64,000 nucleotides of DNA from DASUSH01 sp963785155 (GTDB lineage: Bacteria; Actinomycetota; Thermoleophilia; Solirubrobacterales; 70-9): positions 62,001 through 126,000 of the forward strand of contig CAWAUB010000008.1 in NCBI GenBank assembly GCA_963785155.1, written 5' to 3'. The notes beneath the pieces are model-generated. The model was not told where the DNA came from, made no database searches, and was given only the letters and a program-made list of their open reading frames with translations. The position numbers and the translations under genes are program-made. Positions 8,892 to 18,737 of this stretch are shown piece after piece; positions within the stretch are counted from its first letter, which is position 1, and every line of letters starts with the position of its first letter.

Positions 8892-11573
8892 CTACGGAGT
8901 CGTCAGCGAGAAGTCCAGCAGCTCGTCGGCGCCGGTCGGCGCCGTCACCGTGACCGCCCCGTCCTCGAGCCTCGCGCCGCGGATTCGCCGGCCGTCGACG
9001 ACGAGCCGCACACGGCCGCTCGCCGGGGCCTTCCGGGGGCGCAGCTCGAGCTCGAGGTCCGCGGCGCCCTCGGTGCGGACGTAGCCGCGCATCGAGCCGG
9101 GCGAGACCTCGATCCCGGTGCGGGGCAGGCGCAACTCGTAGCGGCGGATCGGCAGCTTCGGCGCGAACGCGTAGCCGTCCCGGGTCGGCTCGACCCCGGC
9201 CAGGCGCAGCGCCGAGAAGAGGCTCCACGCCGGCTGGTGGGCGATCTGACCGGTGGTCGGATGCTGGTCGTAGAGGAGGGGGATCCCGCATTCCTCGGGC
9301 TTCGTCGCGTAGAAGGAGCTGCAGGCGTCGTCGACGTGGAGGACGCCCGCCCAGTGGTCGGGGAACGCGCGGGCGTGGGCGGTGAGCGTGTTGCGCTCGA
9401 GCTCGTCCAGCGCCTTGCGCGCGGCTCCTGCGATAACGCCGTCGAGCTCCCCGAGCGCCCAGGTGAGGGTTCCGTTGAGCGCGTACCAGGTGCCGCCCAC
9501 GAAGACCGCGTTGTTGTCGCCGACGCCGTCGACGGTGTCGGTCTCGGTCACCAGCGGGTCGTCCTCGGAGGGCGATTGCGACGTCCCGATCTTGGTCGGG
9601 CCGCCGAGTTCCGGGGGCGCACCCACGCCCTGCAGGAGGCGCTCGATGTTGGCGACGAGCGTCCCCGCCTGCTCGGGGTCGGGCCCGCCGGCGAGCACCC
9701 CCCACGGCTGCGGCTCGAGATAGATGGCGCCGACCCCGATCGGGTCCAGTCCGCGGTAGGCGCGCGAGTACCAGCCGCGCTCCATCCACTCGTCGCGCAG
9801 CAGGCCGAGGTTGCGCTCCCCGAGCGTCCGCAGCTCGGAGGCGAACTCGGTGTCGCCGCGCAGGTCGGCGACCTCCGCGAGCAGCGGATAGGCGTAGGCG
9901 AGCTGTGCGGTGACGAGGACCGATTCGCTGGCGCCGCCGAACGCGGCGGTGGAGAAGTCCGACCAGTCGCCGGTCGCTCCCATGATGTAGTGGCCGTGCG
10001 GGGCCGCGACCCGGCAGCGTCTCCTGATGGCGGATCGCGAGCTTCACGTGCTCCCAGATCGAGCCGGAGTCGGCCGCGGGCCCGGGCAGGCCGCCGCGGA
10101 ACGGCAGCTCCTCGTCGAGGAAGCCGGTGTCCCGCGTCGCCATCACGTATTCGGCGAGGGTCAGGATCGCCCAGAAGTCGAAGTCGTTCGAGGTGCCGAT
10201 GTCGAGCCGGGTGCACATCGGCCCCATCCCGTACGGGATCACCCCGGTATCGACGGTCTGCTGTTGAAGTGAGTACCGCAGGACCTCGCGGACCAGCTCC
10301 GGCTCGGCGTAGACCATCGGCAGCGCGTGCTGGAGCGGGTCGCGGAAGGCGATCTGCTGGCCGCCCCCGTACTGGTAGTAGCCGCCCTGGGTGATCACGT
10401 GGTGCCCGCAGACCTCCTCGTAGACCGAGGAGGAGCGCACCATGTACGCGTCCCATGCGAGCTCGCGAGCGAGCCACCGGCGCTTGCCGCCCAGGTCGGC
10501 GCTCGGAACCCAGGCGGCCCACTTGCGCGCGGTCCTGGCCATCGTGCTGCGACCGGCGGAGGCGCGCTGGACCACCCCGGCCACGTCGGCCTCGTGGGCG
10601 ATGCCGTAGACGTAGCGAAGCCGCACCGACTCGCCCGGCTCGAGGGTGACGGGGGAGCGCAACGCGAACATGCCCCGCCCGGGCACCCCCTCGGGCGTCG
10701 GCGGGGCGAGCGAGCCGCCCCCGGCGTCTTCGCGACCGCGGCGGGCAGCGCCCGATCGCCGTCGCCGAAGAAGGCGTTCGCGTCGGCCTCGAACCCGTCG
10801 ACGGGTGCGTCGGCCGCGGCGAGGAAGATCGTCAGCGGGTCCTGGTCGAGCGCGTTCGGCTGCTGGCGGGCCGAGAGCGTCGACGTCTGCGGATCGAAAC
10901 TGGGCGCCTCCACTCCTCGCTGCAGGTTCGTCGTCTCGTCGTAGGGATTGACGCCCCAGTACTCCCACCAGGTCGCCGGCTGCTCCTCCTCGGAGGTGTT
11001 GGTCAGCTTCACCTCGTGGACCAGCGCCGGGTCGTCGCCCCACGGAGTGGTGGTCGACTCCTCGATTCGCACGGGCCCATGGACGAGAGACTTGCGCGCG
11101 TAGCCGGTTCCGAACCAGCGGCGGTAGCGCGAATCCGGGGCGCGGTCGCCGTAGAGCGTGTTCGCTACCTCGCCGTCGGCCAGGCGCAGGTAACCGAAGC
11201 CGCCGCCGAACTGGCGCGCGCCGGCGTCGTAGCGGTTCGCCCACTGGGCCACGCGGGCCTGGCTCCAGAGCTGCGTGTAGCCGTGGTTGTAGGCGTTGGC
11301 GACGATGGCGTCGTTGCCGAGCTGGCTCCAGTTGTCGTTTCGCCCCACCTCCGGCAGGGTGCCGCGCGGGTCGTTGTTCTGATCGAGCGTGTAGCGGTAG
11401 ATGGGGAGGCCGAAACGGTCGACCTGCCAGTGCCCGAATGATCCGCTGCCAACCTTGCTCTTCGGGGCCGGCGCGGGGGACTCCGCCGAAAGCGGGGGCG
11501 GCTTGGCCTCCGCGCTCGCTGCGAGGGCGAGCGCCGCCACGAGGGCGGCCGGGATCAGGGAGCGCCGCGCCAC
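8892..11573 (-). CDS. Secreted GH94-like (glycosyltransferase-36 type) protein, two frameshifts
   Basis: Reconstructed as 893 residues. A signal peptide (ARRSLIPAALVAALALAASAEA) precedes a beta-sandwich domain (FGHWQVDRFGLPIYRYTLDQ, then WWEYWGVNPYDE) and an (alpha/alpha)6 catalytic-type region (QGGYYQYGGGQQIAFRDPLQHA, MGATGDWSDFS, GWYSRAYRG). The GDWSD segment matches the GDWND motif carrying the catalytic Asp of GH94 disaccharide phosphorylases. A frame break near 10728 (one base missing) and another in the GGGG run 10000-10003 (one base extra) cancel in length. It starts two bases after the esterase stop, so the two are coupled. Export is odd for a phosphorylase, so a hydrolase or binding role is possible. 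Confidence 0.82.
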
Positions 11574-11574
11574 G

Positions 11575-12918
11575 TCAGCCCGGGGAGATCGCCACTGTCG
11601 CCGTCCGTACCTGGGTCCCGCCCGCGGCGTCGGCCTCGTCGGTGTACTGCTGGTGCGGGTTGCCGGGCCCGAGGTCCAGTGAGATGCGCAACCGCCCGCG
11701 CCCGCTCGCCTCGAGCGTCGCCGCGGAATCGGCCGGGCCGTCGACGCTCACCTCGTAATCCTCGCCCGGCTCGTAGCGGCGAGCCGTCCGCACCACCGCG
11801 GAGCCGCTGCCGTCGAGCGAGAACCGGCGCGGGCCCGCGACGGCGAGGCGGCTGAACTCGAGCGCCGGGCGGTCGATCCGCACGTCGAATCCGTGGACCC
11901 CGTACGCGGGGTCGATCGCGCGGAAGCTGAACCGGCGGGGTTTGCGCGGCGGGTCGGCGAACGTCGCCATGATCGCCGGCACCTCGAGCCGCAGGTCGCG
12001 CTGCCAGTAGGGCCAGGTATGGGCTCCGGGCCCGTAGTAGTCCCAGACGTGGTCGATGCCGAAAGCTTCGAGGTTCTCGTGCATCGTCACCGCCATCTCG
12101 TAGACGGACTGCTCCACGTAGTCGTAGTTGCCGCCGAACTCACCGCCCGGCTGGCCGTCGCCAGTGCGTAGCGAGAGCACGAGGCCGCGCAGGTTCTCCG
12201 CCAGGTCGGCCGGGCTGTGGCCGCGCCAGCGGACCTCCTGGGTCCGGTACGAGCCGCTCGACGGGCTCTCCGGACCGTCCGCGCCGACGCTGGTCTGGTT
12301 GATCACCTGGAGCGAAGGATGGGTCAGGTCGACGGCGGGGGAGAAGCCGGCCGCGTGGACGAAGAGGTCCGGGTGACGAGCGGCGTAGTGCATCGTCCCG
12401 CCCCCGCCCATCGAGAGGCCGGCGATCGCCCGGCCCCGCCGCGCGGCGACGGTCCGGTAGTGCTCGTCGATCCAGGGGATCAGCTGGCTGACGTGGTAGG
12501 TCTCCCACGCCGGTTGTCCGAAGCGGCCGCCGTTGTACCAATCGATGTATCCGTTGGAAGGGCCGCTGTCGGGCATGACGACGATCAGGTCGTTGTCAGC
12601 GACGATCTCCTCGAGCGCGCCCTTGTCGCTCCAGGAGCGGTAGTCGTCGATCGCGCCGTGGAGCAGGTAGAGGACGGGATAGCGGCGATCGGCGTCGTCG
12701 CCGTAGTCGTCGGGCAGCAGGACGCGCACCCCGGTCGGATCCTCCACCGCCGGAGTCCGCAGCGTCAGCTCTTCCATGCGCGGCGTAACCTGCTCGCTCG
12801 AGACGAGCTCGATCTGCTCGGCGCCCGCGGGGACCGGCTGAGCGGCTGCGGTTCCGGCGCAGGCGAAGCTCGCGGCAGCCGTCGCCGCGATCGCAGTCCA
12901 TCCCCGAAATCCCCTCAC
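11575..12918 (-). CDS. Secreted alpha/beta-fold esterase (esterase D/antigen 85 type)
   Basis: 447 residues with a signal peptide ending near AGTAAAQ. The hydrolase domain shows the oxyanion strand YPVLYLLHG, the nucleophile elbow AGLSMGGGG (Ser in GLSMG) and a late catalytic His in GPGAHTWPYW, the arrangement of the esterase D/Ag85 family. About 120 residues of beta-rich sequence follow (SRLAVAGPRRFSLDG onward) and may be a carbohydrate-binding or Ig-like module. It sits in the glycan operon between a glycosyltransferase and the GH94-like gene, so removal of acyl groups from a polysaccharide is a reasonable inference. Confidence 0.85.
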   Translation of the reverse strand: MRGFRGWTAIAATAAASFACAGTAAAQPVPAGAEQIELVSSEQVTPRMEELTLRTPAVEDPTGVRVLLPDDYGDDADRRYPVLYLLHGAIDDYRSWSDKGALEEIVADNDLIVVMPDSGPSNGYIDWYNGGRFGQPAWETYHVSQLIPWIDEHYRTVAARRGRAIAGLSMGGGGTMHYAARHPDLFVHAAGFSPAVDLTHPSLQVINQTSVGADGPESPSSGSYRTQEVRWRGHSPADLAENLRGLVLSLRTGDGQPGGEFGGNYDYVEQSVYEMAVTMHENLEAFGIDHVWDYYGPGAHTWPYWQRDLRLEVPAIMATFADPPRKPRRFSFRAIDPAYGVHGFDVRIDRPALEFSRLAVAGPRRFSLDGSGSAVVRTARRYEPGEDYEVSVDGPADSAATLEASGRGRLRISLDLGPGNPHQQYTDEADAAGGTQVRTATVAISPG

Positions 12919-12942
12919 CGCGATGAGATTACGGCGGCTGAG

Positions 12943-14259
12943 CTATCGGCGCGCTACCTGCTCCGCGCGGCGCGCGACGGCCGTCTCAACCGCCTCGCCC
13001 ATCCGCTCGGCGAGCAGGGGATAGGAGTATTCCCGCCGGGCGTCGTCCGGCGGCACCCCGAGCTCGCCGGCTACCAACGCCCGTAGGGCGGCCTCGATCG
13101 CGGCCGGGTCGTCGGCGCGGACGGCCTCGCCGGCTCCGGTCTCGGTGACGATGCGGCCGGCCTCCGTGCCGTCGGCGAGGGCGAGGATCGGGCGGCCCGC
13201 GGCGAGGTACTCGAAGAGCTTGAAGTTCGGCAGCTGCGTCCGGGTCGGATGGGCGATCAGCAGGAGGGCGTCGGCCGCGCCCTGGAGCGCCAGTGCGCGC
13301 TCGCGCGGCAGCGAGCCGGCGAGCGTCACGCGGATCGGGTCGAAGCCCCCCGAGAACAGGGGCTTCTCGTCGTCCGTCACTGGACCGGCGATCACGACCT
13401 CCAGCCGGCCGGCTGCATCCGGGTCGGCCGCAGCCAGTGAGCGCAGCGCCTCGAGCAGCGGGCGCGGGTCGCGGCCGTAGCTGCCGAAGCGGCCGGTGTA
13501 GACGAGCGAGACGCGCTCCGGGTCGAGCAGGTCCGCGACCGGCTCGGCGGGCTCGGGAAATTCGCCGCCGGAGGCCGGAGGTGCGATCGCGTCGGCGTCC
13601 CAGCCGTTCGGGACCAGCAGCGACTCCGCGATCCCGCGGCGCTCCAGGTCCTCGACGACGGGCCGGCTGACCGCGACCACCGCGTCCGCTGTCGAAAGCA
13701 GGCGCCTCTCCATGCGCTCGTCGGCGCGGCGCTGGATCTTCGTCGGGAATTCCGGGCGGAGCGGTTCGAAGGTCCAGGCATCGCGCAGGTCCGCGATCCA
13801 TGCGGCCCCGAGCCGTTGGACCGCCCGGCCGACCAGGTGCGCCGACTCGGGGGGCGATGTCGAGATGACGCAGTCGAAGCCGCGCTCGCGGTGCAGGCGC
13901 CGGGCCGTGCGGATGGCGAATGGAGCCCAGGCAAGCGCGAGCGGCTCGGGGACCACCAGCTTGCTGAGGAAATGCGGCTTCCCCGAGTAGGTGTCGGAGT
14001 CGAACAGCGAGTCGACCCGGTCGTGGCCCCGCATCCGCGCTCGCGCCAGCTGCAGGTCGGCGGCGCGGGCGATGTCGCCGCTTGGGCCATCGCTCTGCGG
14101 CCCGTCATCGTCGGGCATCCGGCCGTAGGCCGCGGTCGTGAGGACGGTCACCCGGTGGCCGAGCCTGCGCAGGTGGCGCGCCATCGAGGCAGGCCGGTGC
14201 GCGCCCGTGTCACGGGAGGGCGGATAGAAGTAGGCGACGAGGAGGATCGAGCGGCTCAC
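12943..14259 (-). CDS. Glycosyltransferase, GT4-like
   Basis: 438 residues from GTG 14259, which overlaps the previous stop in GTGA. It has two Rossmann halves. The N-terminal half opens ILLVAYFYPPSRDTGAHRP and contains STSPPESAHLVG and WIADLRDAW. The C-terminal half has LVPNGWDADAI, SLVYTGRFGSYGRDP and the donor-binding stretch LPNFKLFEYLAAGRPILAL. This is the GT-B fold of family 4 retaining enzymes, most like WcaI-type transferases of capsule and exopolysaccharide loci. No membrane helix is seen, so it is cytoplasmic. It is translationally coupled to the GT4 gene upstream. Donor and acceptor sugars are unknown. Confidence 0.88.
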   Translation of the reverse strand: MSRSILLVAYFYPPSRDTGAHRPASMARHLRRLGHRVTVLTTAAYGRMPDDDGPQSDGPSGDIARAADLQLARARMRGHDRVDSLFDSDTYSGKPHFLSKLVVPEPLALAWAPFAIRTARRLHRERGFDCVISTSPPESAHLVGRAVQRLGAAWIADLRDAWTFEPLRPEFPTKIQRRADERMERRLLSTADAVVAVSRPVVEDLERRGIAESLLVPNGWDADAIAPPASGGEFPEPAEPVADLLDPERVSLVYTGRFGSYGRDPRPLLEALRSLAAADPDAAGRLEVVIAGPVTDDEKPLFSGGFDPIRVTLAGSLPRERALALQGAADALLLIAHPTRTQLPNFKLFEYLAAGRPILALADGTEAGRIVTETGAGEAVRADDPAAIEAALRALVAGELGVPPDDARREYSYPLLAERMGEAVETAVARRAEQVARR

Positions 14260-15437
14260 CGGTTGCGCTCCCCTCGCGTCTCGATCGCCCCGCGGTAGGT
14301 CTCGTCCATCCGGTCCAGCAGGCGCACCCAACTCCACTCGCGCTCCGCCTTCGCGCGGCCTGCAGCGCCGAGCCGCTCACGTTCTTCCGCCCCCGCTGTG
14401 GCCAGCCGGTCGAGCGCCGCCGCGACGGCGCCGGCGTCACCCTCGGGGACCACCTTTCCGTTGACGCCGTCGTCGACGACGGCGCGGACGCCGGGGTACT
14501 CGGTTGCGAGCACCGGCAGCCCCGAGGCCATCGCCTCGATCAGGACGATGCCGAACGATTCGGGCGGCTCGGTGGTCAGAAGGAATAGGTCCGACGCGCG
14601 CAGGACGCCGGGCAGCTCTGCGTGTGGCACCCGGCCGAGGAAGTGGACGCGATCGGCGAGGCCCGCCGACGCAGCCTGTGCCTCGAACTGCGGGCGCAGC
14701 TCCCCGTCCCCGGCCACGACGAGGTGGAGGCGCTCGTCGTCCGCGCGCGCAAGCGCGTCGATCGCGACGTCGAGGCGCTTGAAATGGTGGGCGCGGTCGA
14801 GTGTCGCGACAAAGGCGGCGAGGATGGCGTCCTCGCCGAGGCCCAGCGATGCGCGCAGGCCCTGGTCGTCCGCACCGGGCGCGAATGCCTCGGCATCGAC
14901 CCCGTTCGGCATCACGACCACCCGCTCCGGCCGGCGGCGGCGCAGCGAGCGCAGGTAGGGGACGGAGTCCGCGTGGTCGGTGGAGAGCACGCAGACCCGG
15001 TCCGCGTGGCGGACCAGGAGCGGGGGAGTCAGGCGCTCGTAGGCGGCGAAGAGCGGTCGCCGGCCCCCCTCGCCGATCAATTCGTTCTTGTAGTGGACGA
15101 GGACCGCCGCGTCGCGGCCGCCGCGCCCGAGTCGCGATGCCAGCAGCATCTCGACGCCGAAGATGAACGGGTAGTGGATGTGGAGGAGGTCGAAGCCGCG
15201 CAGGCGGGCGATCCTGGGGATGAGCGGCGCGTTGCCGATCGCAAAGACCGGGTCGATGCGGTGGACGATCGCGCCGCCGTCGGGCGGCGGCGTTCCCTCG
15301 GCCGTTGCCGTGAACACCTCGACGTGGTGGCCGCGCTCAGCCTGGCCGAGGGCGAAGCGATAGGCGGTGTTGCCGGCGCCGCCCGGGTAGGGCGGGAAGG
15401 TCGCCGTCAGGTGGGCGATGCGGAGCGGCGCGCTCAT
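14256..15437 (-). CDS. Glycosyltransferase family 4
   Basis: 393 residues from ATG 15437, overlapping the GH84 stop in ATGA. Typical GT4 GT-B enzyme: LTATFPPYPGGAGNTAYRFA near the start, DLLHIHYPFIFG, the linker VVVMPNGVDAEAF, and the donor-site motif ESFGIVLIEAMASGLPVLA with the two glutamates spaced EX7E. It is cytoplasmic and retaining by family knowledge. The gene lies between the secreted GH84 enzyme and a second GT4 gene, which supports a role in assembling a surface glycan. The sugar specificity cannot be read from the sequence. Confidence 0.92.
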   Translation of the reverse strand: MSAPLRIAHLTATFPPYPGGAGNTAYRFALGQAERGHHVEVFTATAEGTPPPDGGAIVHRIDPVFAIGNAPLIPRIARLRGFDLLHIHYPFIFGVEMLLASRLGRGGRDAAVLVHYKNELIGEGGRRPLFAAYERLTPPLLVRHADRVCVLSTDHADSVPYLRSLRRRRPERVVVMPNGVDAEAFAPGADDQGLRASLGLGEDAILAAFVATLDRAHHFKRLDVAIDALARADDERLHLVVAGDGELRPQFEAQAASAGLADRVHFLGRVPHAELPGVLRASDLFLLTTEPPESFGIVLIEAMASGLPVLATEYPGVRAVVDDGVNGKVVPEGDAGAVAAALDRLATAGAEERERLGAAGRAKAEREWSWVRLLDRMDETYRGAIETRGERNR

Positions 15438-17215
15438 CGGCAACCGCGTAGTCGCTTTGCCGTCCGGCCCCCGGCGCCGTCGACCGCGACGAGCCGCTGC
15501 CCGCAGGCCGGGTCCTCGACGCGGAAGCTGCCGTCCTCGGCCAGCGCGACCGGCTCGCCGTCGAGGGTCAGCTCCACGCTCGCGGCCGCGGCCTCGCCCT
15601 GCCAGGCGTCGTCCAGGGACTGGACCTGGTCGAGGAACGCGTCCATCACGTTGCGCGGCACCGGATACGGCGGGACCTCGAAGGCGAATGGCGTCCGCCA
15701 GCCGTAGGTGAACTCGGTTTCGGCGCGGGCGGTGGTCCGGGCGGAGTCGAGCTCGGAGCGAAGCGCCGCCGCTGCATCGGGGTCGGGCGGAATGGCCTTG
15801 CCGCTCAGCGCCGCGCGGGATTGCCGGGCCTCGAGCGCCGGCCGCTCGGCGGCGAGCAGCTGGGTCGCCGCCTCTCCGGCGAGCGCGTTCTTCTGCGCTG
15901 CTTCCAAGAACTCGGCGCCCTGCTCCGCGATCCCCGGCTGAGCCAGGTCCGGCAGCTGGTCCGGCGCCCCAATCACGAGGCGCAGCTCGCGCAGCAGCTT
16001 GGCCAGCCGCGGCCGCCAGCCGCCTGTCGCGTAGCGGGCGAGCAACGTCGCCGAGTGTCGAACGAACGTCGGCGCCTCCCGCTCGCGGTCGAGCTTGTTC
16101 GACCAGCTCGTCTCCGACCAGGCGCGGAGCGTCGAGCGGAGCCGGCGGGCGGCGGGGCTCCGGCCGGGAGCGAGCTCGCGCAGGGCGCTGCGCCACGACC
16201 GGCCGGGGCGGTAGGCCTCCGGATCCGCCATCCAGTCGGCCGCCGTCGCGAGGGGCAGGTAGTTCAGATAGCTCTCGTTGGCCGGGTTGAAGAGGAAGCC
16301 CCGGACCGACGATGCCGGCCCGGGCTCGCGGACGTAGGGACCGAGGAAAATGCGGGCGGTGCCGGGCTCGGCGGTGATATTGCCCGCGGTGTCGTTGTTC
16401 GTCCAGTTGTCCCAGACGACCGGCGTCCTGCCGATGCGCTCGCCGTAGGCGGCTGCGTCGTTCGCGGTCCAGGGCTCTGAGGGGACATTGGTTCCGGTCC
16501 AGATCACGTCGATCTCCGGCGCGAGGGTGGAGCGCAGGCCGCCGAGGTAGGCGGTGTCGGCGGTCCCCGAGTAATCGGCGGGCGCCATCAGCATCCGCAG
16601 TTCCGGTTCGACCTGGCGCAGGCGCGCCAGAAGGCGGGTCAGGAAATCCCCGTTCGCCTTGCCGAAGGCGGCGTCGCCGGCTCCGTAGGCCGCCAGGTCC
16701 TCCGGATGGGAGAGCGCCTTGGTGACGTCGTCGAAGGAGATCATGACCGCGTCCGAGCCGGCGGCGAGGAAGGGTTCGAGCTTCGCGGCGACGGCCTCGA
16801 CGTCCGCCTCGCAGGCGAAGCAAAGGTCGCGGCTTGGTGCGCCCTCCGGAACGGCAGGAGTCGGGATCAGTGGCAACGCCGGGCTCAGGTTCGGGACCCA
16901 CTCGATCCCGAGCCGCCGGGCGAGTTCGATCTCCTCGTCGAACTCGGCCTGCACATCAGCCGGATACGGGTCCCGCCACTGGGTCCGCTGGTACAGGTCG
17001 TCCTTGGGCGCATGGACATATGTGTTCAACTCATGCGCGGCGAGGAACCGAAGCGCATCCATCCGCTCGGAATGCGTCCAGGTCCGCCCGTACGCACCTT
17101 CGACCACCCCACGCCAAACGAGGCCTCCGACCCCTCTGTCCCCCGCCACAGCCGCCGGCGCGATCGCCAGCGCCACCGCGACCGCGGCGAGCGCGACCGC
17201 TACGGCTCGCCTCAC
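15434..17215 (-). CDS. Secreted GH84 beta-N-acetylglucosaminidase-like protein
   Basis: 593 residues with a signal peptide (AVAVALAAVAVALAIAPAAVAG). The GH84 barrel signature is strong: GVVEGAYGRTWTHSERMDALRF, LNTYVHAPKDDLYQR and WRDPYP, then the catalytic acidic pair in MISFDDV and the conserved VVWDNWTNND. The family removes terminal GlcNAc or acts on hyaluronan-type glycans by substrate-assisted catalysis. A helical region (about 380-520) and a small beta domain (ELTLDGEPVALAEDGSF) complete the protein. It is linked by 4-bp overlaps to the SDR gene upstream and the GT4 gene downstream, an unusual mix of glycan breakdown and synthesis in one transcript. Confidence 0.9.
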   Translation of the reverse strand: MRRAVAVALAAVAVALAIAPAAVAGDRGVGGLVWRGVVEGAYGRTWTHSERMDALRFLAAHELNTYVHAPKDDLYQRTQWRDPYPADVQAEFDEEIELARRLGIEWVPNLSPALPLIPTPAVPEGAPSRDLCFACEADVEAVAAKLEPFLAAGSDAVMISFDDVTKALSHPEDLAAYGAGDAAFGKANGDFLTRLLARLRQVEPELRMLMAPADYSGTADTAYLGGLRSTLAPEIDVIWTGTNVPSEPWTANDAAAYGERIGRTPVVWDNWTNNDTAGNITAEPGTARIFLGPYVREPGPASSVRGFLFNPANESYLNYLPLATAADWMADPEAYRPGRSWRSALRELAPGRSPAARRLRSTLRAWSETSWSNKLDREREAPTFVRHSATLLARYATGGWRPRLAKLLRELRLVIGAPDQLPDLAQPGIAEQGAEFLEAAQKNALAGEAATQLLAAERPALEARQSRAALSGKAIPPDPDAAAALRSELDSARTTARAETEFTYGWRTPFAFEVPPYPVPRNVMDAFLDQVQSLDDAWQGEAAAASVELTLDGEPVALAEDGSFRVEDPACGQRLVAVDGAGGRTAKRLRGCR

Positions 17216-18162
17216 TCCGGCGAGCCGACGAGCCGCTCGATGCCGGCTCGCTCGACCGTCAGCCGCAGCGCGTCGGGCAGTGAGACCTTCGGCTCCCAGC
17301 CGAGCAGGTCCTTCGCCCTGGTGATGTCGGGCTGGCGCTGCTGAGGGTCGTCGACCGGCAGCGCCTCGAAGACGATCTCGGAACGGGAGTCGGTCACCTC
17401 GATCACGGCCTTCGCCGCCTCGAGCAGGGTGAACTCGTCCGGGTTGCCGATGTTGACCGGAAGGTGGACGTCGGACTCCATCAGCGCGACGAGGCCGCGG
17501 ATCAGGTCGTCGACGAAGCAGAAGCTGCGCGTCTGCGAGCCGTCGCCGAAGACCGTCAGCGGCTTGTCCTGGAGCGCCTGGCGCAGGAAGGTGGGGATGG
17601 CGCGGCCGTCGTGCGGACGCATCCGGTCGCCCATCGTGTTGAAGATGCGCGAGATGCAGGTGTCCACGCCCTGTTGGCGGTGGTAGGCCATCGTCATCGC
17701 CTCGGCGTAGCGCTTCGCCTCGTCGTAGACGCCCCGCGGGCCGATCGGGTTGACGTGGCCCCAGTAATCCTCTGACTGCGGGTGGACCTGAGGATCGCCG
17801 TAGACCTCGGAGGTCGAGGCGAGCAGGAAGCGGGCGCGCTTGGCCTTCGCCACGCCGAGCATGTGGTGGGTGCCGTAGGAGCCGACCTTGAGCGTGTGCA
17901 GCGGCAGGCGCGCGTAGTCGATCGGGCTGGCCGGGGAGGCGAGGTGGTAGACGAAGTCGACGTCCTCGTCGATCGAGACGTGCTCGGTCAGGTCCTGGTT
18001 GATGAAGACGAAGTCGGCGCCGTTACCGATGTGGGCGATGTTCTCGAGCGACCCCGTGTCGAGGTTGTCGTAGCAGAGCACCCTGTGGCCTTTGCCGAGC
18101 AGGTGATCGGAGAGGTGGGAGCCGAGGAATCCGGCGCCGCCGGTGACTACGCAGGTCGCCAT
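17212..18162 (-). CDS. NAD-dependent SDR, UDP-glucuronate decarboxylase (UDP-xylose synthase)-like
   Basis: 316 residues from ATG 18162. Extended SDR fold: NAD-binding VTGGAGFLGSHLSDHLL, DNLDTGSLENI, the catalytic YDEAKRYAE (YxxxK) and ISRIFNTMGDRMRP with FGDGSQTRSFCFVDDLIRG. These match UDP-glucuronate decarboxylases, which make UDP-xylose, more closely than GalE epimerases. Cytoplasmic. It is the first gene of the six-gene minus-strand operon and overlaps the GH84 start by 4 bp, so it probably supplies a nucleotide sugar to the two downstream GT4 enzymes. UDP-xylose as product is family-based inference. Confidence 0.88.
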   Translation of the reverse strand: MATCVVTGGAGFLGSHLSDHLLGKGHRVLCYDNLDTGSLENIAHIGNGADFVFINQDLTEHVSIDEDVDFVYHLASPASPIDYARLPLHTLKVGSYGTHHMLGVAKAKRARFLLASTSEVYGDPQVHPQSEDYWGHVNPIGPRGVYDEAKRYAEAMTMAYHRQQGVDTCISRIFNTMGDRMRPHDGRAIPTFLRQALQDKPLTVFGDGSQTRSFCFVDDLIRGLVALMESDVHLPVNIGNPDEFTLLEAAKAVIEVTDSRSEIVFEALPVDDPQQRQPDITRAKDLLGWEPKVSLPDALRLTVERAGIERLVGSPE

Positions 18163-18224
18163 CGCTGGGGCAGGATAACTGCGCGGGTGGGGGCGCGCCG
18201 CAGCTCGGCGGGCTTGAACTCTGT

Positions 18225-18737
18225 GTGTCGCCCGATGCACGCCGACAGGCCGCCGCCCATCTCGCCGTCGCCCACGACGCCGCGCTACGCCGCACCGCGC
18301 GCCGGCACTCGCTCTGCGCGGCCGACGCCGAGGACGCCTACCAGCGGGCACTGCTCGTCGCCCTGCGCAAGGCGCCGGACACCGACCCCAACGGCCTCGT
18401 CCGCTGGATGCACGTCGTCACCCGCAACGAGGCCCGCGCCGTTCGCCGCTCCCGCGAGCGGATGTGGCCCGAGGAGCTGGGCCCCGGCTCCGGCGAGCCC
18501 GGCGGCACCGAGCCGGCGGACGTCTGCGAGCGCCGCGAGCGCATCGCCCTGGTCAGCCGCGCCCTCGCCACGCTGAACCCGACCCAACGGCGCGCGGTCG
18601 CCCTCAAGGCCGCCGGCCTTTCCTACCTAGAGATCGCCGAGCTCTGCAACTGGTCATACACGAAGGTCAACCGCGCGCTCGCCGAGGGCCGCGCCGCGCT
18701 GCGCGACCGGATGGCGGTGCTGGAGGAGCTCGGCTAG
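18225..18737 (+). CDS. Sigma-70 family RNA polymerase sigma factor (ECF type)
   Basis: 170 residues from GTG 18225. It has only sigma region 2 (about 20-80, with AADAEDAYQRALLVALRK and WMHVVTRNEARAVRR) and region 4 (about 105-165, LNPTQRRAVALKAAGLSYLEIAELCNWSYTKVNRAL), the hallmark of ECF factors. No anti-sigma gene lies next to it, so its control is unknown. It is divergent from the glycan operon with a 62-bp gap, which makes that operon a candidate target, though no -35/-10 pair could be assigned. It converges on the racemase gene with a 4-bp stop overlap. Confidence 0.9.
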   Translation: MSPDARRQAAAHLAVAHDAALRRTARRHSLCAADAEDAYQRALLVALRKAPDTDPNGLVRWMHVVTRNEARAVRRSRERMWPEELGPGSGEPGGTEPADVCERRERIALVSRALATLNPTQRRAVALKAAGLSYLEIAELCNWSYTKVNRALAEGRAALRDRMAVLEELG

